Origin: Reticulitermes lucifugus
Taxonomy: Eukaryota; Arthropoda; Insecta; Blattodea; Rhinotermitidae
DNA length: 22,840 nt
Direction: 5' to 3'
Assembly: GCA_026260175.1 (NCBI GenBank)
Contig: JAKCWW010008522.1
Coordinates: forward strand, 3,162 to 26,001
The notes under the pieces are model-generated. The model made no database searches and was not told the DNA's origin. It saw only the letters and a program-made list of their open reading frames with translations. Numbering within the stretch: position 1 is the stretch's first letter; each line of letters begins with the position of its first letter. A program made the translations under genes and the position numbers. Of this stretch, positions 9,894-20,525 are shown piece after piece.

Positions 9894-11429
9894 GGAGTGC
9901 TGATCAAATGTGCAGGGGAAGAGCTACACGTGTGTATGAAAGCCTGCCGTGTTTGCTGTAATCCAGAGAAACAGTTTGACATAAGCGTGAATATAAAGGC
10001 AGTAAGTTTAACGAAAGGATACCATAAACAAGAATCACGAAAGCATATCCGCAGTCAGTTAATTTCAGAACCGTGGGGTAGGCAAAATCGCAAAAATGCA
10101 CTCGCAAACGGTCTGAGAGATCAAATTACATAATTAATTTTCACGAACCTAAATCTGTATACAAGCTAGCCAACTTCTCTTATACACTGGGCATCTAAGT
10201 TTCACTCTTGCAAACTGCTCAGATAGTCTACTGACCAAAAGTAACTTTGTGTGTTTCATAGGCTTTCGAGTTATAAAAAACACGCACTTGCCAAGTCCCA
10301 GCGATAAAAGGCGAGCCATATTTCTGAATTATATGAGTAAATGACAGTTTCTCAAGGAGGAGTAAGTTCCATGGCATTAATTTTCTAAAAGGATAGATAA
10401 TCTCCTGTCACATTTCACACAAACTGTCTCCTGTAAATGAAAATTATATTGTCTACTGTTTTAGTTTATTAAATGTACTGTGAATAAATTACAGACACAA
10501 AGGCAAGCACGAAGAAATTAATGAAGACAGTACAAGAAAAAATCTTTTAGGACGGTAGTTAAGGACATAAAATAGCTTTGTGTAAAAACTACGATATATG
10601 ACAAATTGAGAAATATTATCCTACGAATTTCGAAATATACCTAAGATTATGGTAAGATTAAAGTGTTTAGTTTTGAGTGTCCTTAATCAATTATAATCAG
10701 TCAATAATTTAGCATGTCACGTTTTAGAATAAATTTCTGGAAATAATCCTGAAGTTGAAATCTGCCAATTCGAAACGAGTTTGCTGAAAAGAGCACAATT
10801 TTATATGATCTTTTGTAATAGTCGGTAATAAAAATAAATCTTTTGTGGAGACAAACATCGACACTGAAGTCAAGTGAAGAGTAACTTTTTAATAAAGAAA
10901 GACTTTTTTTAAACTGGTTCGAACCTAAAAGTATTATAAATTTAAATCCAAATTAAATTCTATATACTCGTATTAAGCACAGCTATTCAGAAATGCTTAC
11001 ACTGCCATCCTAATTTTAACAATCCCTATACTTCTTGCTCCATACTGACAGCCACAGAGCACATCCGAAATTTAAATGCGACTGTCTGGTTGCAGTTTCA
11101 TTTCATGCTGTTTTTTTTTTCAATTTAATCCCTTTAATGACACAACGGCGTATTATACTTTCAATGCATTCATACTGGCTCTTCTCTGCAGTTTATGTAA
11201 AGCGCAAAGTAATTCTAATAAATATAAACGACCATTAACACCACTTCTAAACAAAATAATGCCTAATATTAAGCCGGAATAAATACGGGTTATACGCTTG
11301 TACTGTGTCAGCCGACGACATGCTTCTTTGAATACACGAAATCACTCAATGAAGGTAGACGGCACTTGAGAGCCACCAACGTCAATATTTCTTTCTTATG
11401 TCTTTATTATGCTGCATGACGCTATTACA
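9894..11429. other. Unannotated AT-rich stretch
   Basis: Nothing convincing was seen. A plus-strand 91-codon frame at 9858-10133 starts inside the repeat and has no domain. 11110-11120 is a short T run. Confidence 0.5.
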
Positions 11430-11735
11430 AACCCTGAGAAGTACATAACTAACTCCACTTATCACAGTTCTTTTTGAGAAGCTATCAGTTCCTGAATTAG
11501 TCAGAAAATTTCCCTTCATTTTACTACGGTTCCATTTGCAAAACAACTGGCCGCTTGTCCCTATTCTGAACCAGATAAGTCCAGTCAATATCCTCACATC
11601 ATGTTTTATGATCCATTTAAATATTATCCTCCCATCTATGCCAAGGTCTTTTCTTCGTTTTTCCCCACGAAAAACCAATATGCGTTTCTCTTCTCCCCCA
11701 AACACACCACTTAACTCACCCATCTCATATTCCTT
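11430..11735 (-). pseudogene. LINE 3' end: relic of reverse-transcriptase ORF C-terminus plus 3' UTR
   Basis: On the minus strand, one frame reads RPWHRWEDNI, a stop, then MD (11612-11648). The same ORF tail continues as DIDWTYLVQNRDKRPVV (11540-11591). These match the motif order 'GRPRRRWEDNIKMDL ... DWI-LAQDRD-WR-LV' found at the C-terminus of many insect non-LTR retrotransposon polyproteins (family knowledge from memory). The following part, with NFLTNSG and FSKRTV in another frame, corresponds to the usual 3' UTR. The 150-codon frame open across this region (11382-11834) is out of the original frame and is a by-product of decay. Stops and frameshifts make it non-functional. Confidence 0.7.
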
Positions 11736-12469
11736 GATCTCAACACCATAATAATATTTGACGTGTCGTAAATGTCGTGAAGCTCCTAAGTGTGAAATTT
11801 TCTCCGTCGTCCAGTTTCTTCCTCTTAGGCGCAAATATCTTCCTCAATATCCCGATTTCGAAATCACTCAGCCTATGTTCTACCCTCATTGTGAGAGACA
11901 AATTTCACAACCACATAAAATGACAAGTAAAATTAGATTTTTGTGTGTATTTATCTTCATGTTTGTAGATAGCAAAGGGGAATACAAGAAGTCTAACTCG
12001 AATAGTTGCAAACACTCCGCGAATTTAATCTGCTCTTATTTTCTTCATGAAGACCTTTGTACGAACCACCGGAAAATATGAAGCCCACACGCTTAATTAG
12101 GAATCACGTTATGAAGATGTGCGGGAGGGGGGGTGGAAGATCCAGGCTTTCCCTCGGCGCTGGATGGAGGAGGGTAGATAGCTTCACATCATGACCGCTT
12201 TACTCCCAAGGAAAAAGCCTGCTATATGCACTGAATAAAAGGCTGGATGGGCCACAGATCCAGTCTAACAGAAAATGTTTTGATGTTGCCGGTGTTCGAT
12301 CCTCCATTTTCTATTTGTCCAAATCCTATATTTTTACTACACTAACTGAGCTACTCCGACTCAAATAACGTAAGTCCTCGTTTAACATTCAGGTTCCGTT
12401 CCTGAAAACCTCAACCTCTAGCGCAACAGCTATGAAAGCGTTCTTTCCCATAGGAATTATTTAAAATAC
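11736..12469. other. Unannotated stretch
   Basis: No gene was recognised. 12115-12310 is GC-richer and includes a G run (about 12125-12133) and a GGTGTTCGATCC-like string resembling a B box, but no matching A box at tRNA spacing was found. The 107-codon plus frame (11758-12081) starts in the LINE tail and has no domain. Confidence 0.45.
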
Positions 12470-12700
12470 CCGAGGTTCATTCTCCAACGTCCCTAGCCTG
12501 CGCTTCGCACTTAATCTTTCGCGTTATAGCGCTAGTTGTTACATAACTTAGATTCCCGACATTTTCTCCTAAACATCCTGAGGGTCTCTGGGGCCATCCA
12601 GCTTTGTGTCTACTGGGAACAGGGAAAATGTCCGCCGGAAAAAATGGCCGATATATGAAGTTAGTTGAAGAATCATCTCCATCTAAGGCCGGCGCTAAGA
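12470..12700 (-). repeat. Dispersed repeat family R, copy 3
   Basis: On the minus strand 12682-12611 reads GATGATTCTTCAACTAACTT, then CGGCCATTTTTTCCGGCGG, then ATTTTCCCTGTTCCCA. This lines up block for block with 14326-14385 (GATGAGTTGTCAGCTTCAAA, CGGCCATTTTACCCCAGGCG, AAGTTCCCGGTACCA). The rest of the minus-strand open frame (12477-12710) extends into sequence not shared with the other copies here. The outer limits are uncertain. Confidence 0.6.
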
Positions 12701-12854
12701 ATTCGTGCATTTATACCTCCAATTACCCACACTCCTTAACATTTTGTTGTTTATTTAAACATTGAGACAATTTTGTATTTACCGTATCAAGCTTCCTAGT
12801 ATTTTAAGTGACCAATGTTCTGTTCTTTTGGATTGTGCTGTTTCTTAAGCAGAT

Positions 12855-13060
12855 GAGAATAGAAGAGCATACAGGATTTTGATTGGAAAACTTGAGTTTA
12901 GTAAATGTGTGAGAGATCTAAGCATGGATGGGGAGAAAATATCAAACTGGGCATTCTGTAACTTAGAAGCAGAAAAGGAGAATGAATTGAGCTGACTCAG
13001 GATTGGTGTTCATTGGCGAGCCTTTGCGAATATGCTATTATATGAGATGTTCAGTAAAAC
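12855..13060 (+). pseudogene. LINE 3' end relic, second copy
   Basis: The frame from 12855 reads ENRRAYRILIGKLE. After a frame change it reads KHGWGENIKLG, and near 13000 LTQDWCSLAS/WRAFAN. These are decayed versions of 'NAYRILVGKPEG', 'RRRWEDNIKMDL' and 'LAQDRD-WRALVN', in the same order as at 11430-11735 and 18255-18540. Several stops and indels are present. Similarity fades after about 13060. Confidence 0.6.
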
Positions 13061-14219
13061 CTTTATAGGTCTATCAACAGTTAGTAAGTAAATGTACATG
13101 CTTTTAATAATAAAAAAGCAATTCTATTTCACTAAGGAATATAAAGTCAGGCCTCTAAACTTTGAAAAGTTATAAAGTACTTCTAAGATTGTCTTGTTGT
13201 ACAAGTTATTGATGCACGACCTCACGAAATTCTATGACGCGATTAGCTACGTCAGCACTTCCTTCTGTGTCTTTGCGAAGGGATTCCATAGCCCACCAAG
13301 CCTGAATGGTTGCTAATGAGGTGCGGAGTAGCAACCCGTTAGTGAGAGAGGAATGCTTGTTAAGGAAAAGTTAGGTCTATTGATTACAAGCAGCGTTAAG
13401 ACATAATTCATCAGCATGGAAAGTTCGAGTCTCCAACCCTCCCTATTATATCTGATGAGGATTTTTTAAAACTGCGAAAAGAAAAACAATTGAACGGAAC
13501 GGAAACTCTTCCTCTTCTCATCAGCAACCCATTCATACCACTGCCAGTACAACTTATACAGCACCATCAGAATTACCACTATAAGCCCCTGAAAACCCGA
13601 AGGTTAATAACATACTGTGATAGGTGGCGCCCTCTTTCTCAGACGGCGTAAATTCCGGTGTTTACGTGTCTGGAACATACAGACGCCGACCATGGAGGAA
13701 ACGAGACAATCATGGAAGCATGTCATATCATGCACTGCAAATATGTACATTACATGAATTGAGGACAAATCCAGCTCACCTTGTAACATCATATTCGGAG
13801 TGAATCAAATTAAAAATGTCTCGGCTCAGAGGCACCGTGTTCATTTGCCAAATATTAAACTGGATTAAATTATTTTTCTCTTTCCATCCTTACTTTCATT
13901 ATACCCTATCTGCTTTGTGTTTCTTCTCTTAAACGTTACTTTTTTACCTCCTTTTTTTCTTTCTTTATTTTACCTGTCCTCAATTATTTTTTATTTACTT
14001 ATGTATTTTTGTTTCCATTTTGAATCCTTGCAGCCACCACAAGCGTCCGTGTGATCAACCATCAGCCCGTACATACAAACACATGAGATAATATCACTTA
14101 TGACATTTGATACAAATTCAACGTAAGAATATAGCATAGAGTTAGTAACTCAAAAACAAAACCCTACAAATACACCTCAATTCTTCGAAGCTTTAACGTC
14201 TCGCCGAATATAATTATTC
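13061..14219. other. Unannotated stretch with a T-rich patch
   Basis: 13866-14010 is strongly pyrimidine-rich (TTTCTTTCTTTA and similar). 13210-13460 is GC-richer and may be an old repeat. No gene was recognised. The 62-codon minus frame at 13604-13792 has no domain. Confidence 0.45.
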
Positions 14220-14400
14220 AGTTGTTTTTTGGGGTAAGGGTGACGTAAATCTGCACCTGTGTACGACATACAGTTATCCTGGGGAGTGAAGGTATAGCTG
14301 CATATACTCCTAAAGTCGGTAGTAGGTGATGAGTTGTCAGCTTCAAACACCGGCCATTTTACCCCAGGCGGGAAAGTTCCCGGTACCAATTTATTTACCT
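14220..14400 (+). repeat. Dispersed repeat family R, copy 4
   Basis: This contains in order GAAGGTATAGCTGCA (14288-14302), GTGATGAGTTGTCAGCTTCA (14326-14345), CGGCCATTTTACCCCAGGCG (14351-14370) and GTTCCCGGTACC (14376-14387). It joins the head block of copies 1 and 5 to the body block of copies 2 and 3, so it is the copy that shows they belong to one family. The minus-strand 80-codon frame here is spurious. Confidence 0.6.
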
Positions 14401-15287
14401 TGTGTACCTGAAATCCCAAACTTGTTATACCATTATATTACTACTATAATACTATTGTATTATAAAAGCAATTGCATTATATGTTTGGCAAAAAGACGCA
14501 AGGCTTTCTGCACGTATTAAGGCATTGTTCCAGGATTTGTGTGTCAGTATGGACATAATTTGAGTAAGATTCGCTTTTCACAAGAATCAGATTCTGAATA
14601 CCTCTAATGTGAGAAAATAATTTGAAGATTTCTAAGCTTGTACAAAGGTGAAGGATGCCGAACAAAATAGCAGCCTGCCAACACCTCGTTTCTTACAGAT
14701 ACAAATCTCACTTGGACCCAAGTCACAATATTCAAGCACAACTTCTCTTTCGGGAACTCAACCTCAACATCGGCCGATTCATTTCCGACAGACGAAGTGC
14801 CTTGCATCACCATGTACGAGTATTCCCAGATCTCATACGCTCTGTCTAAACTCTCTTCTGTTCCGTCCTTCTGTCTTTGCATTTGTACGTGTTCGGATAA
14901 ACTAGTACACAGCGTAAGGTTTTAAGAGCATTTGTACTCCATTAGAGTTGTAAAGCAATAAAATTATGGGACCGAACATTCTTCTGAAATCTGTTCAGAC
15001 ATCTCACGTTGGTGTTACTATGGTATACGGCATGTGCACTGCTACCGGAAGTGTCCCACAACCTGCTGCACAGTATGCTGGCTTTTCACTCTTTAACACA
15101 TTTAAAATCCTGTAAAGACTCTGTCCAGCCACAGCAGACTTCGACAGGTCATGTGGTTCACAACTCACAACCACATAATTTTGTCGTAGCATTTCATGTA
15201 TACAGAGAGATGAGGTGGAGAAGGGAGAACAATATTTTTATAGATTATGATGAGTAGTAAACTTAAAAAATCTGGCGAAGAAGCGAT
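14401..15287. other. Unannotated stretch with an unexplained minus-strand frame
   Basis: A 92-codon minus-strand frame (14604-14882) starting MQRQKDGTEESLDRAYEIWE has a less AT-biased composition than random frames nearby. It could be a piece of an exon or of an old element. I recognise no family, and overlapping plus-strand frames are equally open. A 62-codon minus frame at 15004-15192 is likewise unrecognised. Confidence 0.35.
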
Positions 15288-15512
15288 TTTCCTTTCTCCT
15301 TTTTTCTCCGTTCTTTCTTCTTTCTTCCTCACTTTGCATACTTAACCATCTTTCCTTACCTAGTTCTTTCTCTCTCTCTCTTTTCTCTTATTGGCCGTCC
15401 GTTTCCTTCTTACTTTTTACTTTCACTGCGTCTAATTTCTCTCTTCTGTTTTTTCGCCGTTACTCCTCTCTTACTTTCCTCGTTTCCCTTCTTTCTCTTT
15501 TCTCTTTCTACA
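15288..15512. repeat. Long pyrimidine tract
   Basis: About 225 bases are dominated by C and T on the plus strand, with runs such as TCTTTCTTCTTTCTTCCTC and TTTCTCTCTCTCTCTTTTCT and only scattered purines. There is no exact period. Such tracts can adopt triplex (H-DNA) structure or arise from an expanded TTTC/TC microsatellite. Confidence 0.75.
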
Positions 15513-16899
15513 CCAATCTGTAAAGAACTATTGCGTGCAAGATTCTCCTTCAGTTTACTGCAACATTCTTTTCGGATTAACGCAAGAATTTAATCTCACT
15601 GCTCATAAATCGTATTAGGCCATATATACAGCTTCTGATATCTTATAATTATTTTGCTATCCTCGCGACAGGCCTTTCGGGGTACGTTAATAAACTGCGC
15701 AAAAGAAACTTCATTTCCCCAAAAGCTGGTGTCATATAATTTAAATACAAAGGGTCATCCGATCCTTGTTTTAGAACGATCAAACTTCTGTGTCCTGTGA
15801 ACTGAAAATGATCGGGAAGAAGGTAGTCGCGGTCTGTTTTAAGATACAGAATTGAATTGGTCTTAGCTACAATTAGAAAATGCTACTGCAATGAATGTGT
15901 CATTTAGAGACGGATGAGTGTAATTTGTGTACAGTTTTATCTTAAAAAGACTGCACATTTAACCGTGAAACATTATGAATTGGATCAACATAAATGAAAA
16001 TAGTGTAAAAATGTGTTAAAACTGCTTATTGTGTTTTACATTTGTCTGACATATTTGGACTTAAAAGTCTTTCTCAAAAAGATCTTCACAAAAACGTCTA
16101 CAGTCGGTAAGTAATGTTTATATTTTCTTTATAGTTGAGCACGAATATTACAAATTGTTTTAAATGTGTATTGATACAAAACCATATGTTGTTTTAAAAT
16201 CCAAACTTAATGTGTATCATACAGCTTGCTATTAATTAAATGTAGTTTTTAACAAAATCATCCAACATGGGCTTAATATATAAAAAATAAACTTTTATAT
16301 CTCCTATTACGCGGTATTTATTTTGTATACTACTAAATCCAGTGGACTGCTGGGATTTAAATGTGTTTTTTATTTTATAAAAATCTAGACAATATAAATT
16401 AAAATGGGGTTTTATAAAAACAAGAGATTTTATAACAGTATAGGCCACATTTTAAACTAATGTGTAATACTGATATTCAACTATAAGGCGAATATAAACT
16501 TTGGGTAACTACTACACGTGTGTCTCCGAAAGCTTTCTGACTTGTAAGCCCAAATATGTTGCAGAAATTTGAAGTAATAATGAGCTCTTATTGAAGTAAT
16601 AACGAACTCTTACGTCAACATATATTTGTATACACTGATCAAGTTCTTTGTATTTGCTTGGTGTGGTTGGAAGAACTAACCATGATTTCTTACATGCTGC
16701 TCTCCATGTATTTCTGAAATTATTGCACTAAACCACTGAAAGAATTACCTTAAGTTCAGTAGTTGAGATTTGAAATGAGGACCTTAAATATATAGGGACA
16801 TTATTTGGGGTGAAAATCGGCGTTAGTTACATCCCGTCAACTTGGCTAAATTATAAAATTACAACATGCAATCAACAAGTTTTACCTGCACAATAAGCC
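15513..16899. other. Unannotated AT-rich stretch
   Basis: No gene was supported. It contains a 22-bp tandem duplication at 16569-16612. The 70-codon minus frame at 16236-16448 lies in AT-rich DNA and has no domain. Confidence 0.5.
16569..16612. repeat. 22-bp tandem duplication
   Basis: 16569-16590 and 16591-16612 match at 20 of 22 positions; both begin TTGAAGTAATAA and end CTCTTA. Confidence 0.8.
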
Positions 16900-16977
16900 T
16901 AAGGCTGCAGTGCAACCGGAGCTTTTGCCGACGGGCCCTTTGAAGAAGAAGAAGAAGAAGAAGTAGAAGAAGAAGAG
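16900..16977 (+). repeat. (GAA)n tail, probable non-LTR retrotransposon 3' end
   Basis: A GC-richer leader ending GCCGACGGGCCCTTT runs straight into an array of GAA units (16942-16977) with one TAG interruption. Short simple-repeat tails directly after a GC-richer 3' UTR are typical of RTE- or R1-like elements. The assignment is inference, and no coding part is present. Confidence 0.45.
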
Positions 16978-17568
16978 GTCCTTAGGTTTGAAGTCCGTCT
17001 GCGAGCCGGAAGAAAATATTTGCAGCCACTTGTTTAAATGTGGTGAGTAAATTCGTAATAATAACTGCAATACACTGAACTAAAACGCGTCGGCCCCGAC
17101 TCACAGCAAATTGGAACAGCGGTGAGCTTTGCGCTACCTTCCGTCATGCGGAACTTTCCGCATCAAGAGTGATGAGGCTTCTCGGATAAAATGGCACACC
17201 CCTATTATTAAGATCATAATAAAAGGTTCAATTCTTTACGTCGCTACTAGTACGGGATACTTAAAATGTAAATAACTCCATCAGTATCTGTCACCAATAT
17301 GAACTGCTGAACACATTGCGTCACTACGCACAAACAGCGGCTCCCATCGTGCAAAGACACATTTCAGACGGTCTCTAGAGCTCGATCTGTGGAATTTGTT
17401 TAGAAGTTCGGAAGGCAGCTTGAATTGAAAGACAGAGGAGCAATGCGAATCTCGCTAAGTCAGAAACTTTACTTCAGCACAAATATGATCTACGCATCCT
17501 AATGAAAATCAGTCATCAGATAACTGTACATAACCACGAGAAATTTTAGTGAAAGCAATACCTACAAC
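16978..17568. other. Unannotated stretch
   Basis: No gene was recognised. 17075-17180 is GC-richer and includes a 7-bp stem with a 4-base loop (ATGCGGA / TCCGCAT, 17146-17163), with no U-run after it. Confidence 0.45.
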
Positions 17569-17824
17569 GGCCGAACCCAGTGGCCGCACAGTCTAAGGCG
17601 TGGGTCTGCGGCCACTCGCTTGCTGGGATTGTGGGTTCGAATACCGCCGGGAACATGGATGTCTGTCTCTTTCAGTGTTGTGTGTTGTCAGGTACAGGTT
17701 TCTGCGACGGGCTGATCACTCGTCCAGAAGAGTCCTACAGAGTGTGGTGTGTCTAAAGTGTGATAAATAATTGATAATGAGGAGGACCTTGCCCTTTAGG
17801 GGCTGTTGCGCCATGAAAAAAAAA
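17569..17824 (+). mobile_element. tRNA-derived SINE, copy B (near full length)
   Basis: The tRNA-like head holds an A box (TGGCCGCACAGTCTAAGG, 17581-17598) and a B box (GGGTTCGAATACC, 17633-17645) at about tRNA spacing; these form the internal RNA polymerase III promoter. A tRNA-unrelated body follows, with GAAGAGTCCTACAGAGTGTG, then ATGAGGAGGACCTTGCCC, then GGGGCTGTTGCGCCATG and an A run (17816-17824). The same blocks in the same order occur in the copy at 22685. The SINE depends on a LINE partner for movement. No clear target duplication was found. The tRNA of origin cannot be named by eye. Confidence 0.82.
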
Positions 17825-18254
17825 TGCGTTTTATTGTCAGAGGAGGGAGACGTAGACATTTTCACCCACTGGAAGCGAGCGTCGAGTTATTCTAGAGGTC
17901 CCCGTTAAATCGTTATTGTAAATTATTTACATACCTTAAAATTTATGCTCTTGCAGTGTAAAATTCGAAACATAAAACTTTCAATAATCTGACACATCCA
18001 AATCTGAAAACCATGTATTTTTAGAGTACGTAAACTCTGCAATAATAGTCCAATATCTATAAATCGAATACAAAAAATACCAATATGTGAAAGATAATTC
18101 ATTCGTTTGAATACAGGTTGTGGAGTATAATATTTGGACCTTGGAAGATGAAATTACAGGAGATGGGCTTCATAACTTTCGCTCTTTATTAAATATTATT
18201 AGGGAAATTAAATAGGAAAGATTAAATTGACGGGACCTGTAACATGCGTCTGAG
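17825..18254. other. Unannotated stretch
   Basis: AT-rich. The last 130 bases (from about 18120) may be more of the LINE relic that follows, but are too decayed to align by eye. Confidence 0.4.
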
Positions 18255-18540
18255 TTGAGAATGTAGAGGAATAGTAGTTACTTGCAAATTCCGAAACGAA
18301 GGGGGGTACGTGGGGGACTTAAGCATAGATGGGAGGATAATACTGAAATATATATAATAAAAAGGTTTGGAGGTGGTGACTATATTCTGCTGGTTCAGAA
18401 TATGATTAAGTTTTGTGATTTTATGACCAAAGTAACGAAACTTCGAATATCGTATGAAGTGGGTAATTTATTGATCAGCTTAGCAAATATGGACGGTTCA
18501 AGGAATACCTCTCACCATCGGAAGGGCCTGATTAGTTGAT
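18255..18540 (+). pseudogene. LINE 3' end relic, third copy
   Basis: One frame, beginning just before the 85-codon open frame at 18282-18539, reads RGGLKHRWEDNTEIYIIKRF, then GGGDYILLVQN, then MTKVTKLRISYEVGNLLISL and ends HHRKGLIS. This lines up with 'GRPRHRWEDNIKIDLREIGW ... DWI-LAQDRD ... VNTVMNLRVP--VGNFLIS', the usual end of an insect non-LTR retrotransposon ORF2 and its 3' UTR. Just upstream, ENVEE, two stops and LLANSETK match 'EKRNAYRLLVGKPEGK'. It is the same family as 11430-11735 (minus) and 12855-13060 (plus). It is 5'-truncated, as expected for target-primed insertion, and mutated. Confidence 0.68.
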
Positions 18541-19839
18541 ACTCCAAAACTTAAAATGTCGAAACCTCAAATTCGTTTATTGTAACATAAAAGTTCTAAA
18601 ACTTCGAAAAACACTTACAAGTATCAAATTCTAATAAATGTCTCCAACAGAATAGCAAAAAATATGTTAACAGGATATTCAGGTACATGGTCTTACTTTA
18701 AAATCTTGCTTTATATAATGATTCATTTAAATTACAAAGTAGGTAAGTAAATTACTTAATTTGTATCTGAAATATTAATTGAAACCAACCGCAGTAAAAA
18801 ATTAAGATTCTAGTTCAAAAATTATTTGCATTCGAGTGGGTGTGTATATCAGGAGAAAGAACTGCTTCTACTCAGAATGTCGCAGCACAGTTGTTTAGAA
18901 ACTTTAGCCTAACTCAGAGTTGTTCGCGGTAATTAAAGTAATGTGCCACATGATCAGACAGTCGTATGTGTGCGGGCCTCGCAATGCTTTTACTGATAAC
19001 AGTGGCGAAGTATAGGCTGTTAGCTACTCAAAAGCGTGGATATTTTTGTAGAAATGCGAAATCGGAAGGGAAGGCTTATAGTCCCTACTGCCCTTCTTAA
19101 ATAAACGAAATTGTCTCGGTAAAGGTTATTTACTCGTATTCCGCTAGCCGCGCATTAGGCGCCCCGCGTTTAAACAGATATGCTGCCTGAATATTTCTGC
19201 ACATTTACACTACAAGCGTTTTATGCTTTATCAAGAAACACAAGAATCTATAATGTGAACAGAAATCTACCCCTATACACGGCATCTTGAACTAAGCTTA
19301 AAACTTGTAAATGAACTGGTACCCAAGTTTTGCGAGCCTTTCTGAATTAACGGCTTGTAGTTCCGCAATATGGAGCCGATACCAAACACTTTGCAGATAT
19401 TTTATTCGTGCTTCGGATGATGGTTAGAGCGAGGCATTCAATACAAGTGATTTGCGAAACTTAAAACGTCAGGAGTTGTGTACTCTGAGGAAACAGACAA
19501 GAGCAGTGACATGCGAAAGCGATAAGAGAAGAGGAAATATATTCAGTAGTGGAATGGTGACAAAAGCGTGTTAGTAGTCTGGAAGTTCAAAGTGCCTAAC
19601 ATGGTCATTGCATGCAGTATGTACAGACTACAGAACACGACATGATCCCCGCAAGAGGTGGGAGTACTGGAATGCTATTGGTAGTAGCGACAGGCTGTTC
19701 TACTACTGTGCACAGACTGAAAACCTCAAGCATTTCCAGTAGCGTGTAGTGAGCGTGTGCACTGTGTAGCAACTCGTCATTTACCACGAAATATTGCTGA
19801 CGCTCATCTATCGCATTCCTAGCAGCGATCGCGTCCTGG
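18541..19839. other. Unannotated stretch before the Mutator-like element
   Basis: 18541-19590 holds nothing I can support. 19600-19839 is GC-richer with a minus-strand frame (19605-19904) reading TGQDAIAARNAIDERQQYFV. Part of that frame lies inside the transposon end, so the apparent protein start is not genuine. If the transposon is removed, the frame continues only about 17 codons past the insertion site (beyond 21413) before a stop. The identity is unknown; a decayed transposase C-terminus is possible but unsupported. Confidence 0.4.
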
Positions 19840-19848
19840 CCTGTGGAC
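19840..19848. repeat. Left target-site duplication of the Mutator-like element
   Basis: CCTGTGGAC lies just outside the left end. TCTGTGGAC lies just outside the right end (21405-21413). Eight of nine bases match, and a 9-bp duplication is the usual length for Mutator-like elements. Confidence 0.75.
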
Positions 19849-20115
19849 GGTTCCTTGATAAAAGCCCACACGAAAATTCCGCACAGAAGAAACCCCACTG
19901 TCATAAATGTTCACAAGAAAAACACCAACACGGAAAATTGCTCACACGGATGAATGCTCACACAGAAAAGTACGCACATAGAAAAATTCTCACATTCACA
20001 ATAATATCAAATAATACACACTTAATAAAGCGTTATGTGCATGCTATGAAGTGAAGTTAAAAATGCAGTATTCTTATTAACATGAACGAAGAATATGTTT
20101 ATAAATGAAATTATA
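19849..20115 (+). repeat. Left terminal inverted repeat with 16-bp subrepeats
   Basis: Pairs with 21105-21404. Outer half: tandem units of 16 bp starting at 19928, 19944, 19960, 19976 and 19992, with consensus ACACRGAAAAATGCTC, preceded by looser CACA-GAAAA units from 19868. Inner half: unique AT-rich sequence with blocks TGTGCATGCTATG, ATGCAGTATTCTTATT and AACGAAGAATATGTTTATAA shared with the right arm. Confidence 0.85.
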
Positions 20116-20343
20116 TTAAATGGAAAGTCAGCGTTTGCCGCTTTGGCCAATGTCAACTCAATCAGTCCGCCCACTCCTACTTTGACTCTGATCTATCGGT
20201 CGAACATCGCCCCATCTCCTCAATCTTACCCATCTACTGATTATAGCAACTTGGTTGCCAAAAACTTATTTAGTAATACTTTAGCGTGTGTAAACGACGT
20301 GAGCTCTTCTGTTTCCTGACCAGGCGGTTAGCTACAACGTTCC

Positions 20344-20525
20344 GGTGAGTACCTTTCCTTTTCATTACAACTTGTGACTACACGCTCACACCTTAAATCT
20401 TACGGCCAAAGAGTTTAATGGGCGCTTACAATCGCATTTCTATATTTTCTATTTATAGTGCTTTTTATTTTAAATGTACATTATTATATTAGATATTATA
20501 TTTTTATTAATTATCTTTTTGGTAG
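20344..20525 (+). promoter_or_regulatory. Possible 5'-UTR intron of the FLYWCH gene
   Basis: A strong splice donor, CCG|GTGAGT, lies at 20344. Two acceptors with pyrimidine-rich leaders follow, ending TTTATAG at 20458 and TTTGGTAG at 20525. The second would place the start codon ATGGAG (20534) eight bases into the next exon and remove the AT-rich hydrophobic extension encoded upstream. This is a reading of splice motifs only. Confidence 0.4.

Noticed and set aside
11382..11834. 150-codon minus-strand open frame as a host gene
   Set aside because: The neighbouring frames carry the reverse-transcriptase C-terminal motifs; this frame is out of register over a LINE 3' end.
12285..12305. GGTGTTCGATCC as a tRNA or SINE B box
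   Set aside because: No matching A box upstream and no similarity to the SINE copies in this window.
13430..13445. AGTTCGAGTCTC as a tRNA B box
   Set aside because: No A box at the right distance and no cloverleaf stems.
13451..13475. CTGATGAGG as another hammerhead core
   Set aside because: No helix II hairpin between it and the following GAAA.
17146..17163. Short stem-loop as a terminator
   Set aside because: No U run, no adjacent gene, and a eukaryotic context.
19605..19856. 99-codon minus-strand frame as a nuclease/transposase C-terminus
   Set aside because: Only a vague resemblance; its start lies inside the Mutator-like end, and removing the insertion gives just a short extension before a stop.
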